From Candidatus Rikenella faecigallinarum (GTDB taxonomy: Bacteria; Bacteroidota; Bacteroidia; Bacteroidales; Rikenellaceae): DNA of 64,000 bases. Within the stretch, counting starts at the first letter, position 1. Each line of letters opens with the position of its first letter. The stretch lies in the NCBI GenBank assembly GCA_019113395.1, contig DXHL01000019.1, positions 96,811-160,810 of the forward strand, read 5' to 3'. Positions 43,085-55,600 of this stretch are shown one piece after another. A program made the position numbers and the translations under genes. Below the pieces are notes generated by a model. The model was given only the letters and a program-made list of their open reading frames with translations. It ran no database searches and was not told the origin of the DNA.

Positions 43085-44056
43085 CTATTTAGCCTCCATC
43101 TGCTGCCAAATCAAGGCCGAAGCCCCCAACACCGCAGCATTCTTCCCGTCGATACCCGAGGGCAGGAGTTTCACCTTGTTGCGGAAGTTCGAGAGCATGT
43201 GCATCTCCATATACTTCTTGGTCGGTTCGAAGATATACTTCCCGGCCTTGGCCAGCCCCCCGAAGAGGAAAATCGCCTCGGGCGAAGTAATCGTCACGGC
43301 ATCGGCCAGCGCCTGACCCAAAATCATCCCCGTATACTCATAAGCCTCAATCGCCAGACGGTCGCCATTCAGGGCTGCCTTCGTAATCATTTCGGCCGTC
43401 AGTTCGTTGAAGCTGTAGTTACGGAATTCGCTGTCTTCAATATGGTCAGCCAGCAGTTTGAATGCCGTCCGCTTAATCCCGGTTGCCGAGACATAGGTCT
43501 CCAGACACCCTTTCCGACCACACCCGCAGACACGTGCACTGGCCGTCTTATTGACTATCACGTGGCCGAGCTCACCGGCAAAGCTGTCGTGGCCGTAAAT
43601 CAACTGACCGTTGGCCACAAAACCGCTGCCAAGCCCCGTCCCCAGCGTTACCACGATAAAGTCCTTCATCCCCTTGGCCGCCCCATACACCATTTCACCA
43701 ATAGCCGCTGCATTGGCATCGTTGGTTATCAGCACGGGAATCGTCGGGTAGTAGCGTTTCATCTTTTCGACAAACGGTATCACCCCCTGCCATATCAGGT
43801 TGGCAGCATGTTCGATGGTTCCGTTGTAGTAGTTGGCATTCGGCGCCCCGATACCTATCCCGATGATTTCAAATTCGCCGTCGAGGTTCTTCACCAGATT
43901 CTGAATGCCGATATACAACTCTTCGAGGTACTGGTCGAAATCCGGATAGTTCTTGGTCGGCACCACCCCTTCGCCATACATGTTCCCTTCACGGTCTACC
44001 AATCCGTATACGGAGTTAGTCCCCCCGATGTCGATACCTACTGCTAATTGCTTCAT
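43085..44056 (-). CDS. ROK family protein (glucokinase-like)
   Basis: VGIDIGGTNSVYGLVD; CGCGRKGCLETYVSATGI ROK zinc motif. Confidence 0.92.
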   Translation of the reverse strand: MKQLAVGIDIGGTNSVYGLVDREGNMYGEGVVPTKNYPDFDQYLEELYIGIQNLVKNLDGEFEIIGIGIGAPNANYYNGTIEHAANLIWQGVIPFVEKMKRYYPTIPVLITNDANAAAIGEMVYGAAKGMKDFIVVTLGTGLGSGFVANGQLIYGHDSFAGELGHVIVNKTASARVCGCGRKGCLETYVSATGIKRTAFKLLADHIEDSEFRNYSFNELTAEMITKAALNGDRLAIEAYEYTGMILGQALADAVTITSPEAIFLFGGLAKAGKYIFEPTKKYMEMHMLSNFRNKVKLLPSGIDGKNAAVLGASALIWQQMEAK

Positions 44057-44280
44057 TTGCTAACGGTTTATGTGTTTGTTTTCGTAACTCAAAGATAACG
44101 GTTTTTTATCAATGCCAAGCCTTCACGGCCTGCGAAATGTCATTTTTCTGGTCAAAACGGTATTTTTTTCCGAATGGCAGCCGCCCCCTCGACAGGATTT
44201 TCACGTCAGCAAACAAACTCTCTGCCCCGCGTCCCAAAAATTATCCGTATCTTCGTTTCGATTTGTACGGCAACTCGCGC

Positions 44281-46817
<2,537 letters not shown>

Positions 46818-46849
46818 CCCGACACCCACAACTCAGAACGCAACATACG

Positions 46850-47629
46850 ATGGATACCTTTCTGTTCGACAGCATCATCGTCGGCCCCATCCACAGCCGG
46901 CGGCTCGGCACCTCGTTGGGCGTCAATCTGCTGGCGCCCGACACCAAGTTGTGCAACTTCAACTGCATCTACTGCGAATGCGGTTGGAACGGGGCACACG
47001 GCAACGGAGGGTTCAACCCGTACGAGCGGGTGGTCACGGCGCTGGAGAGCCGGCTGCAGGAGATGGCCGCAACGGGAAAACTGCCCGATGTCATCACCTT
47101 TGCCGGCAACGGCGAGCCGACGATGCACCCCGACTTTGACCGGATTATCGATGCAACGATAGCCCTTCGCGACCATTACGCTCCGGAGACACAGGTCGCG
47201 GTGCTGAGCAACGCCACGATGATTGACCGTGACGCCGTGCGGCAGGCGCTGTTGCGTGTAGACCGCAATATTCTGAAGCTCGACTCGGGATTGGACGAGA
47301 CGGTGCTGCACATCAACCAGCCGCAACGTCCGCGCAGCGTAGCACAAACCATCGAGTTGATGCAGGAGTTCCAGGGATGCATGGTGGTACAGACCATGCT
47401 ACTGCGGGGCGATTACGGCGGGCACCACATCGACAACACCACACCCACCGAGGTGGCGGCCTATCTGGAGGCCATTCGGCAGATTCACCCCTCGGAGGTG
47501 ATGCTCTACACCATCGACCGCAACACGCCGGCCGACAACCTGCAGAAGATTTCGTATGAGGAGATGGAGGCCGTTGCCGAGCAGATTCGGGGGCTTGGGT
47601 TGGACATTACGGTATCGGTGGCACGGTAA
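46850..47629 (+). CDS. radical SAM protein
   Basis: LCNFNCIYCECGW CX3CX2C motif; GNGEPTMHPDF. Confidence 0.88.
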   Translation: MDTFLFDSIIVGPIHSRRLGTSLGVNLLAPDTKLCNFNCIYCECGWNGAHGNGGFNPYERVVTALESRLQEMAATGKLPDVITFAGNGEPTMHPDFDRIIDATIALRDHYAPETQVAVLSNATMIDRDAVRQALLRVDRNILKLDSGLDETVLHINQPQRPRSVAQTIELMQEFQGCMVVQTMLLRGDYGGHHIDNTTPTEVAAYLEAIRQIHPSEVMLYTIDRNTPADNLQKISYEEMEAVAEQIRGLGLDITVSVAR

Positions 47630-47671
47630 CCCTACGAGACTTCAGGGACGGTACATATCCGTGCAGGAACG

Positions 47672-47713
47672 ATTTGGGGGATAACACGAGCTCGCTCGTG
47701 TTATCCCCCAAAT
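47672..47713. terminator. bidirectional hairpin between convergent genes
   Basis: tttgggggataacacgagc-tc-gctcgtgttatcccccaaa, 19-20 bp perfect stem. Confidence 0.82.
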
Positions 47714-47742
47714 TATTTACAGCAGTTCACGCAGGATATACC

Positions 47743-48918
47743 CTACATCAGGCAGACCGCCATCGAGGCTCCCGCCATGGCCACCGCATACTCCAGGGCC
47801 ATGAGGCTGTCCCGCATGTCGTACCACTCGCTGAGCCCCAGCAACGCCTCGATGTCCGAGATACGTCCCGCCGCCACAGCCTCCTTGAGCAGTGCCGGAT
47901 AGTTGCCGACCTCTTCATCCCCGCTCCGCGCCTCGAGCGCTGCCACCAGCGACTGATAACGTCCGTAAAGCGCCTGCAGCCGGGCTTCGGTCTCGCTGCG
48001 TAACGCCTCGTGCTGCGCACGGGCCGCAGCCTGCTGCGCCTTGGCATAGCGCGTACGGCCGCTGTTCTGCCACAACGGCAGCGAAATGCCCGCCAGCAAC
48101 GCATTCGTGCCGCGCGTCCCCTCGATTTCCACCTTGTATCCCACTTTCAACTTCGGTATCCACTCGTTGCGGCTCAGCTTCAGTTCGCGTTGCGCTATCA
48201 GCGTATCCAACGCCACGGACTGCAACGCATAATCTACGGCCAATGCCGCCGAGACAAATTCATCGGCCGTACCCGTAAATCGAAACTGCGGATAGCCCTG
48301 CGCCTCTATCGCCACCCCTCCGTTGAGCTGGGTCAGCGTCGCAGCGGCTTCGTCCCGTTCAGCCTCGGTCAGCGTAATGCTGTTCTCATTCTCGGTCAGC
48401 AGCATTTGGGCATTGCGCAACTCCATCACCGTATGCTGCCCCGCCTCGACCCCCTCGCGATACATGGCCACCACCCGCTGCAGGTTGCTGTGGCGACTTT
48501 CCAAAATATCCAGCCGCGCCACCGCATAATTCAGAGCCAGATAGGCATCCGACACCTGCATCATGATGCTTCGTTTGGTCGCCTGGTACTCCTGCTCGGC
48601 TTTCGAGATACCCAGTTTGCTGATTTTATTGCGCTGGTGGTAGACCGTCGGAAAATCGAACGTCTGCTCCACGGCCAACTCATAGCGCGTCTCATCCGTA
48701 AAGTAATACTCCAGTCCGACCGACGGGTCATCGGGCGCCAGCCCCGTGCGCAAACTGCGCACCGTGGCGGTGTGGCTTTTCTGAGCCGCCGTCAGTTGGG
48801 GGCTGCGTTCGGCCACTGCATTCAGAAAGGCGGCATAGTCTGCCGTTTGGGCCGTCGCCCGGCCCGCGGCGCACCCCAGCACACCGCTCAGCAACAAACA
48901 ATATAGTTTTCGTGTCAT
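47743..48918 (-). CDS. TolC-family outer membrane component of an RND metal efflux pump (CzcC-like)
   Basis: 391 aa; signal peptide; OEP-type helices; ATGA-type overlap with the upstream RND gene. Confidence 0.87.
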   Translation of the reverse strand: MTRKLYCLLLSGVLGCAAGRATAQTADYAAFLNAVAERSPQLTAAQKSHTATVRSLRTGLAPDDPSVGLEYYFTDETRYELAVEQTFDFPTVYHQRNKISKLGISKAEQEYQATKRSIMMQVSDAYLALNYAVARLDILESRHSNLQRVVAMYREGVEAGQHTVMELRNAQMLLTENENSITLTEAERDEAAATLTQLNGGVAIEAQGYPQFRFTGTADEFVSAALAVDYALQSVALDTLIAQRELKLSRNEWIPKLKVGYKVEIEGTRGTNALLAGISLPLWQNSGRTRYAKAQQAAARAQHEALRSETEARLQALYGRYQSLVAALEARSGDEEVGNYPALLKEAVAAGRISDIEALLGLSEWYDMRDSLMALEYAVAMAGASMAVCLM

Positions 48919-51900
48919 GATTTTTTCGACTTGTCGTTAATCCAGGCATAGACCACCGGAACCACAAACAGATTCAGCAGGGTCGAGGTTAGCAGGCCGC
49001 CCAAAATCACAATGGCCATCGGACTTTGGATTTCGTTGCCGGGCAGGTCGCCGTTCAGGGCCAGCGGTATCAGCGCCAGCCCCGAGGTCAGGGCGGTCAT
49101 GATAATGGGACTGAGGCGGTCCATGGAGCCGTGGAGAATCTGCTCGCGCAAAGATAGAGCGGCACCCTCGGCTTCGCAAGCCAGGTGGCGATAACGCGAG
49201 ATAAGCAGGATACCGTTACGGGTGGCTATTCCGAAGAGGGAGATAAAGCCGATAATCGACGGGATGCTGACAATGCCCGATGTACACCATATCGAGACTA
49301 CACCGCCGATAATGGCCAACGGCAGGTTGAGCAGCACGACGCCCGTCAGGCGCATATCCTTAAACTCGTTGTAGAGCAGCATGAAGACCACCAGAATGGC
49401 CAGCAGGGAGGTGAGCAGCAGCGTTCGCGAGGCCGAAGCGGCACTCTCGAACTGACCGCCGTACTCGATGTGATAGCCTTCGGGCAGGGGGACCCGTTCG
49501 GCAATGCGTTGCTGTATCTGTTCGACCACGCTTCCCAGGTCGGCACCCTCGACATTCCCCGAAACGACCAGTTTACGGCTGACGTTTTCGCGGTTGATGG
49601 TGTTGGGTCCCGCCGTGGAGACCAACTCGGCCACATCGCCCAGCGGCACCTTCACCGCCTCGCCGGCCGCATTGCGTCCGTCGAGCAGAATCCCGGCAAT
49701 ACCCTCCATCGACGAACGGCTCACGGAGTCGAACTTCAGCGTAATGTCAAAGGTGCGTTCGCCCTCGTAGACCTCCGAAACCACGCTCCCGGCCAGGGCG
49801 GTTTCGACCGTTTGCGTAAACTGTGCCGGTGTGATACCCCATTGGCTCAGCAGCATGCGTCGCGGCTTGATTTGCAGTTGGGGGCGTTCGATTTGCTGTT
49901 CGACCATCACATCCACAAAGCCGGGCACATCGGCCGTAGCCGCTTTGATGCGGTTGCCCAGGGCAAAAAGCTCGTTCAGGTTGTCCCCGAAGACCTTGAT
50001 GGCAATGTTGGAGCGGGTCCCGGAGAGCAACAGGTCGATACGGTGCGAAATGGGCTGCCCAATTTCAAAGACAACACCCTGAATGTGACTCAACCGCTCA
50101 CGCACATCGGCAAAAACCTCGGCACGGCTCCGCTCCTTCAGCACAAACGGCACATCAATCTCCGAAGTTTCCGTCCCCAGGGCATGCTCGTCGAGTTCGG
50201 CCCGTCCCGTTTTGCGAGACACCACGGTCACTTCGGGGACCTGCATCAACTGCTCTTCGACCAGTTGCCCCAGACGAATACTCTCCTGGAGCGAAATGCC
50301 GGGCATGGCCGAGACATGAATGGCCATCGCCCCTTCGTTAAAGGGCGGCAGAAAGTTGCTGCCCAGGGTGCTGAACACCGCCACGGCACCGACAAACAAT
50401 GCGGCTGCCACACCCACCACCACTTTCCGATGGTTCAGCACCGCCCCCAGCATACGCCCGTAGAGGGCCTTCATTTTACGCACTACCCACGGTTCGCGTT
50501 CGTGGCGGCTCAACATCCGTTCGCCCGTCAGCAGGTAGCTGCTCAGGACCGGCGTCAGGGTAATGGCCACTACCATCGAGGCAAAGAGCGAGACGATAAA
50601 GGCGATACCGAGCGGTTGCAACATCCGTCCCTCCATGCCGCTCAGGAAGAAGAGCGGAACGAAGGTCACGATGATAATCAGCGTGGCATTCCAGATGGAG
50701 GCCCGTATCTCGGTCGAGGCTTCGTAGACCACTTTCAGGACAGGTCGTCGTTCGTGAGGCGGGAGGGAGTGGTTTTCGCGCAGCCGTTTGAAGACGTTTT
50801 CAACGTCGATAATGGCATCATCGACCAGCGACCCGATGGCAATGGCCATCCCCCCGAGGCTCATCGTGTTGAGGGTGAAGCCCAGGGCCTGCAGCACCAG
50901 CAGCGACACCAGCAGCGACAACGGAATGGCCAGCAGCGAAATGAGTGTCGTGCGGATGTTACCCAGGAAAATCATCAGAATCACCACCACCAGCACAGCA
51001 CCCTCGACCAGTGCCCGTTCGATGTTGCTGACGGAGCTTTCGATAAAGGTGGACTGGCGGAAGATTTCGGTTGTCATCTGCACGTCGGGCGGCAGGGTGC
51101 GCGCCAGGTCGGCCAGCGTGCGGTCGAGTTGTTCGGTCAGTTCGAGGGTCCCGGTCGAGGGTTGCTTGGTTATCGAGAGGCGCACCGCCCGAATCCCATT
51201 GACCGACGCATCACCCACCACGGGAGTTTTACCGCCTGTACGCACCTCGGCCACATCGGCCAGCGTAATGGGCGTTCCGGCTGCCGAGTGTTTTATGACA
51301 CAGGCAGCCATCTCTTCGGGCGAGGTGGTGCGCACCCGACCGCGGACAATGTACTCGTTGCCATACTGGTTCAGGATACCTCCCGCCGCATCGGCATTCA
51401 TGGTTTGGGTGGCCGCCAGCAGTTCGTCGAGGCTCACGCCGTAGTGGCGCATCAGTTGAGGCGAAGCAATAATCTGGTATTCATGGATATCTCCGCCGAC
51501 CACCGTGACCTGCGCGACGCCTCCCGTTGAGAGGAGTCGCGGCCGCAGGGTCCAATCTGCCAGCGTGCGGAGCTCTTCGAGCGAGGTGCTGTCGGCCGTC
51601 AGGCCGACCACCAGCACCTCGCCCAACAGCGACGACTGCGGAGCCAGCACCGGAGCCTCCGCCCCGTCGGGCAGCCGTTCGGCGATACCGGCCAATTTTT
51701 CCGTAACAATCTGTCGCGCGATATAGATGTCCGTTCCCCAGTTGAACTCCACCGTGACGGTCGAAAATCCGGTTGTGGAGGAGGAGCGGACTCGACGTAC
51801 ATCCGTTGCCCCGTTCAGGGCTGTCTCAATGGGGAAGGTCACCAACCGTTCGACCTCTTCGGCCGCCATCCCCGACGCTTCGGTCATCACCACCACCGTC

Positions 51901-52034
51901 GGCGAGGTGAGGTCCGGGAAGACATCGACCTCCATACGGGTTGCCGTGTATCCCCCCGCCAACAGCAGCAGAACCGCCACCAGCAACACACTCAGACGGT
52001 TATGGAGCGAGAATTGAATTATCTTGTTAATCAT
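48915..52034 (-). CDS. heavy-metal RND efflux pump inner membrane subunit (CzcA/CusA family)
   Basis: 1039 aa; VDVFPDLTSPTVVVMTEASGMAAEEVERLVTFPIE; GMAIAIGSLVDDAIIDVENVFKRL. Confidence 0.95.
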   Translation of the reverse strand: MINKIIQFSLHNRLSVLLVAVLLLLAGGYTATRMEVDVFPDLTSPTVVVMTEASGMAAEEVERLVTFPIETALNGATDVRRVRSSSTTGFSTVTVEFNWGTDIYIARQIVTEKLAGIAERLPDGAEAPVLAPQSSLLGEVLVVGLTADSTSLEELRTLADWTLRPRLLSTGGVAQVTVVGGDIHEYQIIASPQLMRHYGVSLDELLAATQTMNADAAGGILNQYGNEYIVRGRVRTTSPEEMAACVIKHSAAGTPITLADVAEVRTGGKTPVVGDASVNGIRAVRLSITKQPSTGTLELTEQLDRTLADLARTLPPDVQMTTEIFRQSTFIESSVSNIERALVEGAVLVVVILMIFLGNIRTTLISLLAIPLSLLVSLLVLQALGFTLNTMSLGGMAIAIGSLVDDAIIDVENVFKRLRENHSLPPHERRPVLKVVYEASTEIRASIWNATLIIIVTFVPLFFLSGMEGRMLQPLGIAFIVSLFASMVVAITLTPVLSSYLLTGERMLSRHEREPWVVRKMKALYGRMLGAVLNHRKVVVGVAAALFVGAVAVFSTLGSNFLPPFNEGAMAIHVSAMPGISLQESIRLGQLVEEQLMQVPEVTVVSRKTGRAELDEHALGTETSEIDVPFVLKERSRAEVFADVRERLSHIQGVVFEIGQPISHRIDLLLSGTRSNIAIKVFGDNLNELFALGNRIKAATADVPGFVDVMVEQQIERPQLQIKPRRMLLSQWGITPAQFTQTVETALAGSVVSEVYEGERTFDITLKFDSVSRSSMEGIAGILLDGRNAAGEAVKVPLGDVAELVSTAGPNTINRENVSRKLVVSGNVEGADLGSVVEQIQQRIAERVPLPEGYHIEYGGQFESAASASRTLLLTSLLAILVVFMLLYNEFKDMRLTGVVLLNLPLAIIGGVVSIWCTSGIVSIPSIIGFISLFGIATRNGILLISRYRHLACEAEGAALSLREQILHGSMDRLSPIIMTALTSGLALIPLALNGDLPGNEIQSPMAIVILGGLLTSTLLNLFVVPVVYAWINDKSKKS

Positions 52035-52071
52035 GCGTATCTCGGATTTATAGAGGGTTCAGCACTCCGTG

Positions 52072-53247
52072 TTAGTGAGAATGGCCGTGGGGAATAGCCG
52101 TAGACATTCCGGCAAGGCGCACGTAAGCGCCGCCGCGGGTGACTACCTCTTCGCCACCGACCAGCCCGCGGGTAATTTCAACCCGGCAGCCATCCGAAGC
52201 ACCCAGCTCGACGGCCTGTTTCCGGTAGTGTCCCGGCGCGGTACGCAGATAGAGATAATAGGTTCCCTGTTCTTCGGTGAGGGCTGTCTGCGGAACGGTA
52301 ATCACCCCTTCCCGCAACTCTCCCTTCAGAAAAACCTCCACCACCGTTCCGGGTGTCAGGCCGCTGCGGTTTTCAAATTCAAACCGCAGCGGCAGCGTGG
52401 GCGACCCGTCGGCAACAGCACGCGCCGTCCCCAGCAACCGTCCCTTCATAGCCGCCAAGTCGTGGCTGACACCGTCGTAAGGAGTGGTGAAGTTGGCCGT
52501 CGAGACCTCGGCCAGTTCATTCAGAAAACGTTGCGGCACATCGGCCCGCAACACCAGATTTCGGTTGGCCGAGATGGTGGCCAGGGGTTGTCCCGCCGTG
52601 ACATAGTCACCCTCACCGACCGACAACGTAGTCACATAACCGCTTATCGGAGCGACAATCCCTTTTCCGCCCTGAGTGGCATTTTCGGAGAGCACCGCCA
52701 CCTTTCGCCGCGCCACCTCGACAGCCAGTTGTGCGGCCGACAATTCGGCTCCGCTCACCGCCCCCTGGGGCGAGAGCCGCTTGGCCCGTGCATAATCGGC
52801 CTCAGCCTTCACCAGTTCAGCCCGTGCATCGGCCAACTGCTGGGGGTAGTTTCCTTCGGCCATTCCGGCGGAGCCCAAAACCAGGAAAGCGCCTCCACGA
52901 GCCACTGGAGAGCCTTCGGTCAGTTGTCGTCCGCCGAAGCTGACAATACCGGCCGTGGTAGCCGTCACCGTCGCCCGGTCACCGGGAGCCGCTTCCAGGG
53001 CCCCCCCCGTGCGAACCACGTTCGCAAAGGGTGCTGCGGTCACCGTTTCGACAGTGAGACCGAGCGCTTCGGCCTGATGGTCGTCCAGCACAATCGTCCC
53101 GGGTTCATCGACATGGTCATGTTCTTCGGCAGCCTGGGTTTCCGTCCCGTGGTCATGCCCATCGGACGCGGTATGGTCGGCGGAACGGCTGCAGCCCGCC
53201 ACGGTCAGCGCCACCAGCGCCGACAACAAAAAAATCGTAAATTTCAT
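52072..53247 (-). CDS. RND periplasmic adaptor lipoprotein (CzcB-like), His-rich N and C termini
   Basis: Lipobox TVAGC; DGHDHGTETQAAEEHDHVDEPG; ends PHGHSH. Confidence 0.93.
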   Translation of the reverse strand: MKFTIFLLSALVALTVAGCSRSADHTASDGHDHGTETQAAEEHDHVDEPGTIVLDDHQAEALGLTVETVTAAPFANVVRTGGALEAAPGDRATVTATTAGIVSFGGRQLTEGSPVARGGAFLVLGSAGMAEGNYPQQLADARAELVKAEADYARAKRLSPQGAVSGAELSAAQLAVEVARRKVAVLSENATQGGKGIVAPISGYVTTLSVGEGDYVTAGQPLATISANRNLVLRADVPQRFLNELAEVSTANFTTPYDGVSHDLAAMKGRLLGTARAVADGSPTLPLRFEFENRSGLTPGTVVEVFLKGELREGVITVPQTALTEEQGTYYLYLRTAPGHYRKQAVELGASDGCRVEITRGLVGGEEVVTRGGAYVRLAGMSTAIPHGHSH

Positions 53248-53319
53248 GGATGATATGTTTTACTTTTTCAACAACATGACGGCACACTACTCCCGTGTAT
53301 GTGGGAAGCCGTCCGAACG

Positions 53320-53775
53320 TTATGAAAAGAGTAAAACAGGAGGAGCGCGTCCTGCGAGCGCAGCAGGAGCGCATTGTGCGCGGAGATGACAGTCCGTTAT
53401 CCACCAGCCTGTCGTTCGCCGCGTCAAGGGATTTTCGCCGCCCTCTGCCATCCACCCGACCATCAGCAGCGCATGCTGCCAAAGAGGCTGAACCAGAGGC
53501 CTTACGGAGCGTTCTTCGTCCGCCGTGTCGCGCAGCGTAAAGGGGCGCGAGACGGCGCACGTCACGCCGTGGCACCCACAGCAGGAGCTGTCCAGTGCAC
53601 AGGAGCTTTCCGAAGCCGAGGAGGTGGTCAGAGCGTGTTCGCACGGGTGCAACGACTCCATGCAGACCGCCAGATCCGACGCCCGATGGTGGTGCGGCAC
53701 GACGGCGTGGACCATCATCACCAGGCAGGCAAAGAGCACGGCTGAGAAGGCAATATATCGGCGGAAGGCGGTCAT
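53320..53775 (-). CDS. small secreted Cys/His-rich protein (DUF6769-like), possible metal-binding accessory of the RND cluster
   Basis: 151 aa MTAFRRYIAFSAVLFACLVMMVHAVVPHHHRASDLAVCMESLHPCEHA...SSCCGCHGVTC; immediately upstream of czcB-like gene. Confidence 0.6.
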   Translation of the reverse strand: MTAFRRYIAFSAVLFACLVMMVHAVVPHHHRASDLAVCMESLHPCEHALTTSSASESSCALDSSCCGCHGVTCAVSRPFTLRDTADEERSVRPLVQPLWQHALLMVGWMAEGGENPLTRRTTGWWITDCHLRAQCAPAALAGRAPPVLLFS

Positions 53776-53848
53776 AAGGCATCAATCGGGTATCTCTCAA
53801 ACGGAGCATGTACCCATTGCGCCAAAAATAAGAATTTTATTGGAAACT

Positions 53849-55600
53849 CTACTCGTCGGCCGCCTCTTTCGGGAAAGGGAACTGCAACCCCATCCGACGA
53901 AACATCTCGACGTCGAGCGGTTTGAAGCCCACCTGGTCGAGCGTTTCGGGTTGGTTGTGGTCGTTGAGATAGTGTCGAGGGGTGACCGTAAAGCGCGCAG
54001 AGGTGACGGCCAGCGAATCGATTCGATAGGGTGTCTCGACCCCTGCCACCTCGAGCAGTGTATGGAAAATCACATTAGTGGTCATCGGCATCCCGCTATG
54101 TTCCCGAGCCTGGGCATAAGCCGTGGGGAAGAGGGTGTTGTACTGCGGCGAGAACCACATCAAACAGGGGATATGCAACTGATAGTAGGTCGGTACGGGC
54201 GAAGCGTGCAGGAAACGATTGCGGCGGTCGTCGTAGAGGTCTTCACCGTGGTCCGACGCATACACCACCACCGATGCCGTTTGGGGGAGCGCCTGCAACC
54301 GTTCGATAAGGTCGGCCAACAGTTTGTCGGTTTCGCGTATCGAGTTGTCGTAGGCATTGAGCAGAATATCGCGTTTATCGGGCCCCACCGACTCGTAGCT
54401 GGCCGGACGAAAGTAGATGTCATTCACCGGATAGCGTTCCTGATAGTCAAAGTGCGAGCCATAGGTATGGAGCACGATAAAGAGTTTTCGCAGCGACGTG
54501 TCGGCCAGCAGCCCATCGACTTTCCGCAACAAAACGCCATCATAGGGATTGTACTCTTCGCCTTTGGCCTGTTGATTGGCCTTCAGGAAGAGCGTCGTGT
54601 CGGCCTGAGCGCCGAAATAGTCGATAAAGGAGCGGTTGGGCAGCTGGTTCGAGAAAAAGGCAGTATAGAATCCCACCTCATGAAAGGCAGTGAAGATGCT
54701 TTTTTGGGAATAGATAATATCGAAGTTTTCGGCCGAAGCGGCACTCAACATAATGGGGACACTTTTATGGGTGGCATTGGCCTGTGTCAGCACATCCCGG
54801 AAGCAGACCAGCCTCTGCATATGGCTCAGGCGCGGATTTGTGGGACGGTCATAACCGTAGAGTTGCCAGTTGAGCGCCCGCGAGGTCTCCCCCACCACCA
54901 TCACATAGACCTCACGCACCGAGTCGGGGTGCTGCGCCTGGGCCTCGAAGGTGAAGTAGCGGGACGTCTCGGCATATCGGTCGCTGCGGTCCCAGCGTTC
55001 GACGGCGAGTTTGAGGTTATAGGCTACATTGGCGGGCCAGAGGTCGAGTTTGACCCGATAATGCGGGTCCTGCCAGCGTGCTCCGAGCACTGCGGCAGCT
55101 CCCACTGCAAAGAGTACGACAGCCCATCGCCATTGGCGACGGCGAAAAGCCGACGTCAAACGGTCTGCCGTCCGAATGGACATCACCCCGAGAATCAGGG
55201 TCGGAACATAAATCACCACCACGGCCGCGATGGCCGGCACCAGTTTTCCGAGCAGTTCCATAGCCTCGCCGGAGTTGGTGGTGGCCACGTTCAGGAACAT
55301 GTCCACGGCGATAATGGAGTTGCCGAAGAGGTAGAGCAGGACCAGTTGGAAGGCACCTAAAAAAAGTATCGGGAAGAGACACCAGAGGGAGATGCCGGGT
55401 CTCCGGCTGAGGGTGAGCACCACCATCCAGAGCGCCGCCGGCACCACCATCAGCGCCACACGCCCCAGCCAGGGCATCGGCTCCGTAAAGCAGAGAAAGA
55501 GATTGGGTATCAGCAGCACCGTCAGGAACAGACGGTAGTAGGTTCGCTGGTCGGCGAGCCTGGTTTTGAGGAGCTGTATGAGGTGACTAAAATGCTTCAT
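53849..55600 (-). CDS. phosphoethanolamine transferase (EptA/CptA-like, sulfatase fold)
   Basis: Start MKHFSHLIQLLKTRL; VMVVGETSRALNWQLYGYDRPTNP, NATHKSVPIMLS, VVVYASDHGEDLYDD. Confidence 0.9.
   Translation of the reverse strand: MKHFSHLIQLLKTRLADQRTYYRLFLTVLLIPNLFLCFTEPMPWLGRVALMVVPAALWMVVLTLSRRPGISLWCLFPILFLGAFQLVLLYLFGNSIIAVDMFLNVATTNSGEAMELLGKLVPAIAAVVVIYVPTLILGVMSIRTADRLTSAFRRRQWRWAVVLFAVGAAAVLGARWQDPHYRVKLDLWPANVAYNLKLAVERWDRSDRYAETSRYFTFEAQAQHPDSVREVYVMVVGETSRALNWQLYGYDRPTNPRLSHMQRLVCFRDVLTQANATHKSVPIMLSAASAENFDIIYSQKSIFTAFHEVGFYTAFFSNQLPNRSFIDYFGAQADTTLFLKANQQAKGEEYNPYDGVLLRKVDGLLADTSLRKLFIVLHTYGSHFDYQERYPVNDIYFRPASYESVGPDKRDILLNAYDNSIRETDKLLADLIERLQALPQTASVVVYASDHGEDLYDDRRNRFLHASPVPTYYQLHIPCLMWFSPQYNTLFPTAYAQAREHSGMPMTTNVIFHTLLEVAGVETPYRIDSLAVTSARFTVTPRHYLNDHNQPETLDQVGFKPLDVEMFRRMGLQFPFPKEAADE

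Noticed and set aside
44060-44280. TPP riboswitch upstream of the polyprenyl synthase-thiC unit
   Set aside because: No THI-box-like conserved core seen; recorded as an absence rather than a feature.
53153-53809. 218-aa minus ORF overlapping the small Cys/His-rich protein
   Set aside because: Arg-rich shadow translation overlapping the CzcB start; the 151-aa frame has a signal peptide and Cys/His motifs and fits the locus.
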